Assembly (NCBI GenBank): GCA_021927905.1
Contig: BLLK01000074.1
Location: 834,139 to 898,138, forward strand
Length of the DNA stretch: 64,000 nucleotides
From: Chaetoceros tenuissimus
Lineage: Eukaryota; Bacillariophyta; Thalassiosirophyceae; Chaetocerotales; Chaetocerotaceae
Reading direction: 5' to 3'
In this document: positions 30,478-40,463 of the stretch, in pieces
Layout of the letters: every line of letters begins with the position of its first letter
Position numbering within the stretch: position 1 is the stretch's first letter
The notes under the pieces: generated by a model
Databases searched by the model: none
Told to the model about the DNA's origin: nothing
The model's input: the letters and a program-made list of their open reading frames with translations, nothing else
Made by a program: the position numbers and the translations under genes

Positions 30478-32958
30478 ATGTCTCATCATCAAGAAAGAAA
30501 CATATCCTCACTAACGAGCAATATCAGTACTAACAATAGCAGCAACAGTAGAAATCAAGAGGACTTCATGTTGACATCAGGAGTCAAGAGACCGAGAAGC
30601 AGCAGTGCTGATAGCTCTCATCAACGAAATGATTCTTCTTCAGATGAAGCTTCCCTAGCTTTTTATTGTTCTTCTCAATCCTGGAAGCAGGCGATGGCGA
30701 GAGCTCAGTCACATCCTGAAGAAGCGTCTCTTGATTTCAAGTCAAACTGTGCCAAGTCTACAAGAATGTCCAATAGCTCTCCCTTGGCCATGGCTTGTCG
30801 ATACGGAGCTCCTCCCGATTGCATTCATGCGATTTTACAAGCAAAACCTGAAATGGTGCAGCATTCTATCCCCAACCGAGGCACACCGTTGCATGAATTC
30901 ATCATGACTTTTCCGAAAGAGAACATGGTACCAAAGTTATTAAAGGACTTTGTTCAAGTTGTCGACGATCTGGTTCGGGCTGATCAACAGCTAGAGATAT
31001 ATTCTAAAAGGGCAACCTTGACTCAAGATGTCGATGGCAATGTCCCTCTTCATTTACTGATACGACAAGCCTTTTACAATTATGTTACTGCTGACAATTA
31101 TCAAAATTGCAGAAGCCATGATTCATGTCAACATTCCATCGTACAAATATTACAAAATGTTATTCAAGCTTCTCCTCAAGCATGTGCCATGCCTGACTTT
31201 ACAGAATTTGAAGAAACGCCATTGGTACTGGTGCTCAAGGCATCTATATACTCAAATGATCGGAATCGTCATCCTGTCATGCAACAAGATGGAAATAGTC
31301 AATGGAACTATAACTCGCATTTGGAATTGAAAATATTTGAGATTGTAAAGAGTATGCTGGAGCAAAATCCATATTCTGCATCATTTGCTGCTTCCAAGTC
31401 CAAACATACAGCTGTTCATTCAGCAGTATTTCATGGAAGATGTTCCGATACTCTGAGATTGTTACTCAAGGCTGATAATTTGTACAGAGCAACTACACAA
31501 GAACAAATACCGTCAGCTGCCATGCGAGCTAATAAATTCGGTGAGACGCCGCTTCACTTTGCAGCAATGAGAGGAGAATGTACACGAACCATTGATTTAT
31601 TATCCAAAGAAGCGCCATTGGCAGTCTTTATGAGAGATGCAAAGTATGGCTTAACACCTTTGCATTGGCTTACTGTGAGATTTATAGATATTATGGTGGA
31701 AAAGTTTGGAACTTCATACGATGTTGAAGAAGAAGAAGACCATGTTCATCATGTTCATATATCGACTTTGGACTTGGAACAATTGCAAGTGGAACAGTTC
31801 ATGTCTACTTCGGGTAATGCAAACTTGAAGCAAGACCAAGATAGTAAGTCTTCCTATCTGTCATCCATTGATTTCGATTTGGAATATCATCGGAGAACGG
31901 AGGCTATTGATCCTCCTGTGGACTATATGCGAATGAGGCATATTTTATCAGATCACATGGAACTTGAAGAGGTTATGATGAAGCGTGTCAGTACTGTCCT
32001 CAAGAAAGTTCGATCTCGTCATAGGCGTATCATGCTTCAATGTATGAGATTCAAAGAAAATGCTGCTACAACTTCTGATAAGGAAGTAAGTGCCTGTGCA
32101 CAAGGTACCAGTACCACTGGTTGTCCTTTCCATGCCGTTGCTTCCGTCCAAGATGATGATACAAAAAGATGCCCATTCAAGTGCCCATTTGTACAAGACT
32201 CTTATCCTCTTAGTCCTGAACTAATGGGTTCGGAAGAATCTAAGCTGCGAGAAGAGCAAATGATTTCATTGTTCTGGGCAAAGGTAACTTCTTTGCTCAA
32301 TGCATCTGCTTTTGTTCAGATGAACAAGGATGGAAACGAAACTGAATCAAACCAAAGCCTTGAAGTGATTGACGATGAAACAATCTTCACTTTGCACATG
32401 TCATGTTTGCCACATATCCCAATATCCATCGTCCGTCTTTGTATGTCCCTTTATCCAGAGCAGCTAGCACAAAGAGATTCAAATGGTCTATTACCACTTC
32501 ATCACGTTGCAAAGAGACCTCTGTATGCTGGTGAATTTCAAGCATCGCGGAAGACTGAATCTACCTTTTCTGTGACCAGCTCCATAACAAATGAGTCCAG
32601 TAGAATATTATCACTTGTTTTAGAAAATAGTCCTCGAGAGGCTTCCCTTACTAATGACAGCCAATCGAGGCTTCCATTCCACTATGCCATTGAATCGAGA
32701 GTAACGTCTTTTTGTGAAGAAGAGTGCAATGAAGAAGATGCATTTGATGCAACTATGGGAGATTTGAACCTAATGATTCAAAAGTGTCCAGAAGTAGTTG
32801 AGAAAAAGGACGGTGAGACTGGACTCTATCCATTTATGCAAGCAACTGCTGCTGCTTCAAGTGCTAAAAATGGAAAAGTCAATGGAAGTCTCGCTCTTTC
32901 TGTTGCCTACTCCCTTCTATTGAAAAATCCTTCACTAGCTATTACCCACATTAGTTGA
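30478..32958 (+). CDS. Ankyrin-repeat protein, 826 aa
   Basis: Probably a soluble scaffold or binding protein; the partner is unknown. A Ser/Asn-rich N-terminus (1-60) is followed by ankyrin-like units. Examples are SPLAMACRYGAPPDCIHAIL (about 100), GNVPLHLLIRQA (about 188), HTAVHSAVFHGRCSDTLRLL (about 305), and GETPLHFAAMRGECTRTIDLL with GLTPLHWL (about 350-400). Further units appear near the C-terminus (NGLLPLHHVAK, SRLPFHYAIES). Between them lies a long insert with a Cys/Pro-rich patch (GCPFH, CPFKCPFV, about 545-580) that might bind metal. Single exon; this two-block layout with degenerate repeats is typical of large diatom ankyrin families. Start is the first ATG after an in-frame stop-rich leader. 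Confidence 0.85.
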   Translation: MSHHQERNISSLTSNISTNNSSNSRNQEDFMLTSGVKRPRSSSADSSHQRNDSSSDEASLAFYCSSQSWKQAMARAQSHPEEASLDFKSNCAKSTRMSNSSPLAMACRYGAPPDCIHAILQAKPEMVQHSIPNRGTPLHEFIMTFPKENMVPKLLKDFVQVVDDLVRADQQLEIYSKRATLTQDVDGNVPLHLLIRQAFYNYVTADNYQNCRSHDSCQHSIVQILQNVIQASPQACAMPDFTEFEETPLVLVLKASIYSNDRNRHPVMQQDGNSQWNYNSHLELKIFEIVKSMLEQNPYSASFAASKSKHTAVHSAVFHGRCSDTLRLLLKADNLYRATTQEQIPSAAMRANKFGETPLHFAAMRGECTRTIDLLSKEAPLAVFMRDAKYGLTPLHWLTVRFIDIMVEKFGTSYDVEEEEDHVHHVHISTLDLEQLQVEQFMSTSGNANLKQDQDSKSSYLSSIDFDLEYHRRTEAIDPPVDYMRMRHILSDHMELEEVMMKRVSTVLKKVRSRHRRIMLQCMRFKENAATTSDKEVSACAQGTSTTGCPFHAVASVQDDDTKRCPFKCPFVQDSYPLSPELMGSEESKLREEQMISLFWAKVTSLLNASAFVQMNKDGNETESNQSLEVIDDETIFTLHMSCLPHIPISIVRLCMSLYPEQLAQRDSNGLLPLHHVAKRPLYAGEFQASRKTESTFSVTSSITNESSRILSLVLENSPREASLTNDSQSRLPFHYAIESRVTSFCEEECNEEDAFDATMGDLNLMIQKCPEVVEKKDGETGLYPFMQATAAASSAKNGKVNGSLALSVAYSLLLKNPSLAITHIS

Positions 32959-33293
32959 AATAGTTTATGTATTGTTAAATTATAAAATATTCTTATAAGT
33001 CAGGAAAGAAATTGAGAATTCCAATGCTACTCGCATTGTCATTTGAGCTAAATAGCTATAAAAATGAGATAATTGTTCCCTCTATGACGTCATTGAAAAT
33101 GAGCCAATGAAATCTTTGTACCGCTGAGCAGAACCTTTTCTTTTCACATACATCATACATCACTTTGTTCTCCTGATTCTTTTTGAAGCAACGCATAATA
33201 TAAGTTCATCGGATCTAGTAGAGTAGATACATCTTACTAGACAACTGCATTTCCATATTCTTCACAGCTAGGTATACGTACATTATTAGAAAT
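32959..33293. promoter_or_regulatory. Intergenic promoter region with a perfect CRE-like site
   Basis: The 335-bp gap holds the 3' end of the ankyrin gene and the promoter of the plastid protein. TGACGTCA at 33085-33092, about 200 bp before the ATG, is a full palindromic bZIP site. TGACGT-type elements are known in CO2/cAMP-responsive diatom promoters, so light/CO2 control of this plastid gene is a reasonable inference. Confidence 0.45.
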
Positions 33294-35106
33294 ATGCACA
33301 TGAGTTTCTACTCTTCTGCGGCCAGCATCTTTCTCGTTGCCGTTTACAACTCGTACTGCAGCGATGCATTTGTCACCGTATCGCCATCATCCTCCAATAC
33401 ACTAGTTAAGGATGCAAGAAGCTCGACAGTTAAATTACAAAATAAAGTTCATAGATACTTAGAAGATGAAGAAGATATGAATATGCCTTCTGACCAATCT
33501 AGACGATCGGTTCTTCAAGCATTGACGGTATCTTCAACCATGTTCTTATCTGCAACAACTACTGCACCTCAAGAGGCAGAGGCAGCATTTCCATTTACAT
33601 CAAAATATAGTTTGTCAGTTGTTAAAAATTCCAACTCTACTGCTGCAGCTAGTATGAGAAGACCAATGCAAGATGCAGCTTATACCAAAGAATTAGCAAC
33701 GGAGAGTTGTTTATTGAAGCTATTGCCCGTGAAAAAGCCAGTCTTTCGCAAGCTCGAACAAGATCTTACAAGTATTTCTTCGTCCATTGGAACTTTGAAA
33801 GAAGGTAAGTTAGTCATTGACGTTACAGAAAGGTTTGGAAGCTACAGTATTTGTTGAATTTACTCATTGAAAATTATTAGACCCAGATGATGATAAAGTC
33901 TACACAAATATTGCAGCAAAGATGAATGAAACTGTAGCTCTCATCGACAGTAAAAGATCTACTCTAGAACCGGTATTCAACATGGATGATTCTACTGAGC
34001 TGTCCATTTCCAAATCTATTCGTGGCGAATCACTAATTGAAGAACTGCGTCAGTCAGTAGTATCTATTCGGGAAGCAGCAGAAATTGAGAGAAATGTAAC
34101 ATGCATTCAATACAAACAAAAGCTTGCATTAAGAACTTTGAGCAATGTAGGAGAACTTCTTGTAGAGAAATTTCCATACGATGTACCAAAAGATGGAAAG
34201 TTTAGCTATTTGCCTCGCTTATTAGGAAGAACCAAGGTTACTTTTGGTATATCTAGGCCAGGAAAGAGACGTATGGATAAGGATGTATTTTTGGGTAATG
34301 TTACAATTCTAGCAGATGGATTTGCTGCGCCAATCACAGCAGGTAACTTTGTAGACTTGTCGCAACGTAATTTTTATACTGGGTTGCCGGTCAAGGAATT
34401 CAAGAAAAGATTGGGTGTGGATGCATCACTTACAATGGCAGAGGACTCTCAAGTAGCATATGATATTGCTTCTACTGTGGACAAGATTACAAATGTTCTC
34501 AAGAGCAAAGACGTTGTAGATGATGATGCAAAGGAATCTAATGATGGTACAATTCCAACAAATTTGGCAGTTCTTGGATCATTCAATGAAGGATTTTATG
34601 ATCCATTGACAGCCAAGCCTCGAAGAATACCATTGGAAGTTGTTCAATTTGATCGCGTGACAGGTACTGCAAAGCTCTCTTATGAAAGTGGCTTTTCAAC
34701 TAACAAAGAGCGTACCAATAGCACTTCATTGTTGTCGGTACTATCAAAACCAAGCCCAGTAGTAAGAAGTCCGCCTCTGTTGTCTTTTAGTATACCAGGT
34801 CTAGTTGCTTTTAATCATCCAGATCTGAACTTGAATGGAGGTTCAAGTGAATTCTTTTGTCTTCAGGATAAAGATCTTATCGAGGAACGAACAAAATTAC
34901 TTGATGGAAAGTATGCACCATTTGGATACGTCTTGGATGGTCTCGATATTATGAAATCACTCAAGGGAGGAGACGTAATCAGTTCAACTTATGTCGATGA
35001 AGAAGGATACTTGAATTTCAAGAAGATTCGAGGGTCCAGTTTTGCCAATGCTATGAGTAATGATGATGACGAGGAGGAACAGTCAGAGAAAGAAAAGAAA
35101 GAATAA
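33294..35106 (+). CDS. Thylakoid-lumen TLP40/CYP38-like cyclophilin-domain protein, two exons
   Basis: I join 33294-33804 and 33881-35106 (76-bp intron GTAAGT..TTAG, phase 1), giving 578 aa. Targeting signals are layered. An ER signal peptide ends at CSDA|FV (residues 22-27), the A|F context of diatom plastid precursors. A twin-arginine signal (R70-R71, hydrophobic stretch to AEAA at 95-98) directs it to the thylakoid lumen. Then comes a helical domain (KLEQDLTSISSSIGTLKE ...) and a linker YLPRLLGRTKVTF. The diverged cyclophilin domain has FAAPITAGNFVDLSQRNFYTG and, near the end, FGYVLDGLDIMKSL. This matches plant TLP40/CYP38, which helps photosystem II assembly; the isomerase site is usually inactive in that family. 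The C-terminus is acidic. Confidence 0.85.
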
Positions 35107-36484
35107 ACTCCTCACATTGATTTGCATGTCAGCTTGTTCGCCTTTGATGGATGTCGGCGTACTCTGTATCAAAGACTTTTAAGATTCATGTACTACATTC
35201 TATTAATGCAAACAAGTAACATAAATCAGTCGTGAATTTTGCTTGAAAGAGAGCGTTAGAGTCATGCACGGAAGTATTCCGGCTACTAATTGCATGTTTC
35301 CATACATAAGTCTCATAGAAGCGACAACATTGAAAGAAAGCTAGATATTCAGAGGCTCTCACAAACGAAACATGTTTAGAACACCAATGACATTTTTAAT
35401 AAAAATAAAATTGAGGTGTATCCTATTCATAGCAGTCAAAGTTAAAAATTTAAGGAACTTAGGTTTACAGCAATTATAACTTTACGGTAAAATATGTTTC
35501 TTTTGCTTCCTATGCAAGTTTTAGATTTTCATATTCGGCCGATTTTTGTTCCATTTAGAAAAGTGAGGTCGATTTTAGATAGTACTTCTACGACAAGATA
35601 TGAACAGCTTAGTACTACTTTCTAACAAGTTCTTAGAATCTGACTACCACTTTTGCAATTGTCTTCAAAATTTTGGAAAGTTCTCATTTCTTCTCTTTTT
35701 AAAAAAAAGATAACATCTCCTTTCGTGGAGTATTTGGAAATTCAAACTATTGATGCTATTCAATTAAACATAAAACAATACTTTTAATATTTTATAAGAA
35801 TTATCTAAAATGTGATGAGGAAATAAGGTTCATGATTTTAGAATACGTATTTCTACAAAAAGCATGGATTGAGCTGAGCTATATTGCTGAAGAATCCACT
35901 GCTTCTTATATTTATGCAATGAAAAATGACCAATCATTTGACTTCTAACATAATATAGATGTCTAGATTCAAGCACTACAGCTAGCTTTCCATTCATTCA
36001 TCTTCGTTTGATGAAAGCTTAGTTGCTTATCATTCATCTTTGTTTGATGAAAGCTTAGTTGCTGATCATTCATCTTCGATTGATGAAAGCTTAGTTGCTG
36101 ATCATTCATCTTCGTTTGATGAAAGCTTAGTTGCTGATACACGATTTTCTCTAGGAAACAAAGCAAAATCATGTTATTGAATGATCTAATGCCAAAGATA
36201 CGAGATAGTTACGAATCTTTAGCATAAGAACTTTTAAAAAAGTAAAACGACAACAACACATTAGCAGTAGTATCCTATAGTTTCATCTGCATGTTAATAT
36301 TGAAATCTCTCATAATATGTACAATTGTTCTCTCAAGGTTCTCTGTCAACTTTTACTTTTGCAATGATTTGCAATAGCCATTCTATTATTGTCCTATATA
36401 TGTTGAATCCTCGGTATTGCTTTTCAATCTCATGTTAGAATGTATCCGTAGCATTTCAGCTCCTACAACACCCTTACATGAAAT
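35107..36484. other. Non-coding interval between convergent genes
   Basis: About 1.4 kb, AT-rich. It contains the 3' flanks of the TLP40-like and PDZ genes, an A/T-rich stretch around 35390-35830 and the 36-bp minisatellite at 35994-36137. No gene is seen. Confidence 0.5.
35994..36137. repeat. 36-bp minisatellite, four units
   Basis: Units start at 35994, 36030, 36066 and 36102; each reads TCATTCATCTTCGTTTGATG followed by AAAGCTTAGTTGCTGA, with one or two substitutions. The unit contains the imperfect palindrome CATC..GATG. On the minus strand it is open and would encode a 12-residue repeat (MNDQQLSFHQTK), but no start context or domain supports a real protein. Confidence 0.85.
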
Positions 36485-37078
36485 TTATCTTTCTCTTCTC
36501 CAAAAGCGAAGGTTAACGACTTTTGGCGCATTTCCTATTCGTTGCATGACTTCATCAAAATCAGCTTTGCTCACATCTGCATTTTGAACAGCGACTAATA
36601 TATCTCCAGGTTTGCATCCAGCTTTATCGGCATTACTTCCTTCTACTACTTCTGTCACGATACATCCATTGGGTACATCTTTGTCAATTTCTTCTAATAC
36701 AAGACCTAATGGCTTCTGCGTTGAAACTAGCAATTGATCTCCATCGTCAAAAGTCAATCCTGATGAAATCATTTTTAACCTAGGAGACGACGAGGACGAT
36801 GCTGAAGAAGAAGAATCCAGGATCTGTACCGGTTTCAATAGATGCATTCTCACTCCTCGTCGCTTTTTACCCAGGCGCGATGTATTTGACTTTGATTTTG
36901 AATTTGAGTTGCTCGATGAAGATTCTCGCAATTGAAAAGAGTATCTTTTGAAAGAGTTCTCATGCGTGACAGCAGAAAGAGGAGGTCGAGATGCCAATAT
37001 CTGCTGAAAAGAAAACGCTACATCTGCCGAGTAAAGCACGCTCAATAAAGCCAGTGATCTTTTCATATTTGAATTCAT
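36485..37078 (-). CDS. Secreted or plastid-targeted PDZ-domain protein, 197 aa
   Basis: A signal peptide (residues 1-23, ending ADVAFSF) has the A|F pattern seen in diatom plastid precursors. A basic, Ser-rich transit-like stretch (to about 110) follows. The C-terminal PDZ domain (about 112-193) has KPLGLVLEEI (carboxylate-binding loop), IVTEVVEGSNADKAG, KPGDILVAVQNADVS and VNLRFWRR. No protease domain is attached, so it probably serves as a binding adaptor in the plastid. It is divergent from the K+ channel gene (338 bp apart). Confidence 0.78.
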   Translation of the reverse strand: MNSNMKRSLALLSVLYSADVAFSFQQILASRPPLSAVTHENSFKRYSFQLRESSSSNSNSKSKSNTSRLGKKRRGVRMHLLKPVQILDSSSSASSSSSPRLKMISSGLTFDDGDQLLVSTQKPLGLVLEEIDKDVPNGCIVTEVVEGSNADKAGCKPGDILVAVQNADVSKADFDEVMQRIGNAPKVVNLRFWRRER

Positions 37079-37416
37079 AATATAGATATGATATTGTTGT
37101 GCATAATTCTTTTCAATTGAAAAGGAAATGTTTGCTTGAGACTTTGATTGGTTGCCATTCTCATCAACTCAAAACGTCATTGATATTTTTACACATAGTA
37201 TGATAGTATAGTTGTCTATGTGGTTATTTATATTTATGAGGTACTCGTGTGAAATATCCCCGATTCATGTCAAAAGTCCTCAACGGAAATTGTCTGAACG
37301 AAAACAGAACACAATTTTCACATCGTTTTCCCTTCCATACGTACAAAAAGAACCATTGGTTCTGGATGTTATTGATTGACAAAGAAATACTATAAACGCA
37401 CTACCACACCATCAAC
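37079..37416. promoter_or_regulatory. Divergent promoter region (PDZ gene and K+ channel)
   Basis: 338 bp between two opposite starts. An ACGTCA half-site lies at 37174-37179; no full CRE palindrome or TATA box could be assigned with confidence. Shared control is possible but not shown. Confidence 0.4.
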
Positions 37417-38918
37417 ATGTTTCCTATATCACACCACACCGATGAGGAGACAGGAGGTTCCAAAAAGACGCCGCTGCTTGAAGATGATTCACATAAGATG
37501 CACAGATATGAAGTGCAACATGCACTTGAATCTGATTTCCTAGCCACTCAAGATGACCAAGATGATCATATTGAAATGAAACAGCAAGAAGACTTTATAC
37601 CTTTGCCTCAGAGCCAAGATGAAAGTAATTTAAAGAATGCAACGGGTGTCAGTACAGCGAGTGCACATGTAGAAAAGTTGATTGAAAACGTAAAGACGCT
37701 TCAATGTAAAGCTAGTAATCGCAATCTTTCTCAAAGTATCCGCGATGAAGGATTCAGTGGTGGCTTTACAAACTATGTCTCGACTAGAAACGTTTTGGTT
37801 CTGTCAGCAGTCTTGGTGTTGACTTACTTGGTGGCTGGAACAGTAATCTTGGCAATATGGGTCAAAGGAGATGAAGATGAAGGATTGCCTGATTGGAATG
37901 CCATTGATGCCTTTTATTGTAAGTATCTGAAAAGAATATGAAGTTCGACGTGTGTGTATGAGCTGGAGTATGATTATTCACAACTTTTTTTCACTACATT
38001 TAGTTACAATGTTGACCTTGTTGACTATCGGCTATGGAGATATTAATTTACAAACTCGGTACGTACTCCTATTACTTATAGCTATGCCTAATCCTAGCAC
38101 ACCTTGTTCTCATCGCACCTTCTCATTCAAGAGGCCAACGATTCTTTGGTATTTTCTTTATCATTGTTGGCATCATGGTGATTGGAGGTGTGGTATTCAA
38201 CATTATCACGGATTATATTGTCACTTCCTTTGAAAATAAACGCAAAGAATCTGTTGAAAAGTTGACTCAAAGTATTGGACAAAAGCAATCTATACCAAAG
38301 TGTAAATGTGGAGTAGGAGCAGATGTACTGCAATTATTGATATATGGAGGATTGATTGTTGGACCGGCAATCGCAATTGGTCACTTTGAAGATTGGAGAA
38401 TTACAGAATCCATATATTGGGCAGTAGTAACAGCAACGACATTAGGATATGGTGATTATGCACCAACACTGATGTGGACTCGATTCGCAGCTTGTTTCTA
38501 TATGCCAATGGCAGTAACATGTATGGGTCTGGTATTTGCAAAATTGACCAATGCATATCTTGATAAAAAAGCAAACGAGTCTCGAAAGGAGTTCTTGGAT
38601 CGGAAATTGACTCCAGCGGATCTGAGGCAAATGGATGTTGGCGATGATAACAAAGTGAACTTTGAAGAGTTTCTTATATTTACATTGGCAGCATTGGGAA
38701 AGATAAGCTCGGAAGATATTCAAGAAATTCATGAAGCCTTTGATAGATTGGACGTAGATAATGATGGTGAATTAGATATCAGTGAGGCTGTTGGTGGTGT
38801 TTGCGGTACAGATGAATATAAGCAAGATTTGTTACGAAAAAGTCATGCATACGTGCATCAAGATAGTAGTGGACTTTCGCAAAAGAGTTTAATGACGGGT
38901 AACATTGAACGTTCCTAA
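37417..38918 (+). CDS. Two-pore-domain K+ channel (TPK type) with two EF hands, three exons
   Basis: Exons 37417-37918, 38004-38058 and 38132-38918 (introns of 85 and 73 bp, GT..AG) give 447 aa. It should conduct K+ across a membrane (vacuole or plasma membrane) and respond to Ca2+. A long acidic cytosolic N-terminus precedes TM1 (NVLVLSAVLVLTYLVAGTVI). Pore 1 has TIGYGD (175-180), encoded entirely by the 55-nt middle exon. Then come TM2, TM3, pore 2 with TLGYGD (289-294), TM4, and EF-hand-like loops DVGDDNKVNFEEF and DVDNDGELDISEA. The second loop has all usual Ca2+ ligands. The splice model restores alignment with the intronless neighbour at 39369-40463. This is the plant/alga TPK layout. 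Confidence 0.85.
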
Positions 38919-39022
38919 TGGAGATGAGTATTTGAAGGGATCAGAGGCATCATACAAAGGGGAAGGATACATTCGAGAAGGTTCATTAGTGGTGCTCATC
39001 TATAGTTCGAAGTTATTAAGTA

Positions 39023-39415
39023 CTGTTATTGAAATTATTTATGATACAAAGATGCAATTGAGTAACTTGTGTATTTTCTTTCGATTGTCAAGAAGTTGAT
39101 TGAAAATAGGTCCATGTACTCGAAATGCAGCAAAGATACTCCAAAAGACCAAATAAATACTCAATCTAAACAACCTCTTCTCACTTATCTTGAGATTCAC
39201 AAATGGTATCAGCAGTGCTTTTATTGAAATTATGTATGATACAAAGATGCAAATTGAGTAACTTGTGTATTTTCTTCAATTGTCGAGTTGTCGAAATCCT
39301 CATTGATTGAAAACAGGTCCATGTACAATACAGCAAAGATACTCCAAAAGACCAAATAGATACTCAATCTAAACAACCTCTTCTCCTTTATCTTGAGATT
39401 CTTCACAAATAGTAT
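39023..39415. repeat. Tandem duplication (about 195 bp x 2) of a channel gene 3' end
   Basis: 39023-39215 and 39217-39415 share long words: GATACAAAGATGCAA, GAGTAACTTGTGTATTTTCT, AGCAAAGATACTCCAAAAGA and TACTCAATCTAAACAACCTC. The second copy runs into the stop and last codons of the minus-strand channel gene (ending at 39369). The first copy therefore carries a detached piece of that gene's 3' end. Confidence 0.82.
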
Positions 39416-40463
39416 CTGCTATATCTGTCAAGTCTAATTCGCCACTCTTGTCTTCGTCCAAAGAATTGAAAGATTTGTAAATCTTTTCGATATCATCTGC
39501 TGACACTTTTCCAAGCGCACAAAGCATAAATACAAGGAATTCTTCACTATCAACTTTTCCATCTCCTTCAATATCCATGTTTGCAATATCTTCTCTTGTC
39601 AGTTTACGTTCCAAGAATCCAGCTTCAGCCTTTGCAGCCTTTTTATCCATGAATATCGAGGTAGTCTTTGCAAACAACCCTGCCATGATTGTGACACATA
39701 GAGGCAAATAAAAGCAAGCAATGATGCGTGTATTTGTATTTTGTGGACTCAAATCACCATATCCAACTGTACTACTTGCCACAACCGCAAAGTAAAGTGA
39801 CTGGTAAAATTTCCATCCTTCCAAGTGTCCAATAATGAATGCTGGTCCAAACAACATGGCTACAACCACAGCTATAGTCAATAATTTGGACAAACTGGTA
39901 ATAACCTTTGCCTCATCAATGGAATCAGTTCCATCTTCAAATTTATCCATGAAATCATTGACAGCCTTTTTCTTTCCATTTTTGACAAGATTGAATAATG
40001 CATCGGTAAGTATCCCCAGTACTACACCTCCTATAATCATGATACCAAAAACGACAAAAAAGATGGCAAAGATTCGTTGTCCCATAGTTTGAGGATAAAT
40101 GTCCCCAAAGCCAATCGTAGTGAATGTACAGATTGTAAAGTAGATGGCATCCACTGCAGACCATTCCTCGATCCATGTATAAAAGATGACGGTGCCCGAT
40201 ACGAGGTAAATGATAATGAGAAAGAAAGCCATGAGGACTGTCTTGGGTGAAGATGTAAAGTTGAGGAAATCGGAAGTAAGTCCTGCTTCAGATTGAAGTT
40301 TCTTGTCTTGTCTCAATTTCATTTGTTGAGCAATGGCGACTGCTGTGTGTACTGTTGGCTTTTGACTAGTTGGCCCAGCAGCAGTAGAAGTTGGGTTTGT
40401 ATTGAAGGCATCGTTGGTCGAAGGTGATGCACCACACAGGGAATCAGTAAAGGAAGAACTCAT
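39369..40463 (-). CDS. Two-pore-domain K+ channel (TPK type) with EF hands, intronless
   Basis: 364 aa paralogue of the neighbouring channel, in tail-to-tail orientation. TM1 (TVLMAFFLIIIYLVSGTVIF, about 75-94); pore 1 TIGFGD (116-121); TM2 (FFVVFGIMIIGGVV); TM3 near 190-212; pore 2 TVGYGD (232-237); TM4 near 250-265. Two EF-hand loops follow: DIEGDGKVDSEEF (about 295) and DEDKSGELDLTDI (about 333). Pore 1 has Phe instead of Tyr in GFGD, a change that still allows K+ selectivity in many channels. The N-terminus is shorter than in the paralogue. Confidence 0.88.
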   Translation of the reverse strand: MSSSFTDSLCGASPSTNDAFNTNPTSTAAGPTSQKPTVHTAVAIAQQMKLRQDKKLQSEAGLTSDFLNFTSSPKTVLMAFFLIIIYLVSGTVIFYTWIEEWSAVDAIYFTICTFTTIGFGDIYPQTMGQRIFAIFFVVFGIMIIGGVVLGILTDALFNLVKNGKKKAVNDFMDKFEDGTDSIDEAKVITSLSKLLTIAVVVAMLFGPAFIIGHLEGWKFYQSLYFAVVASSTVGYGDLSPQNTNTRIIACFYLPLCVTIMAGLFAKTTSIFMDKKAAKAEAGFLERKLTREDIANMDIEGDGKVDSEEFLVFMLCALGKVSADDIEKIYKSFNSLDEDKSGELDLTDIADTICEESQDKGEEVV

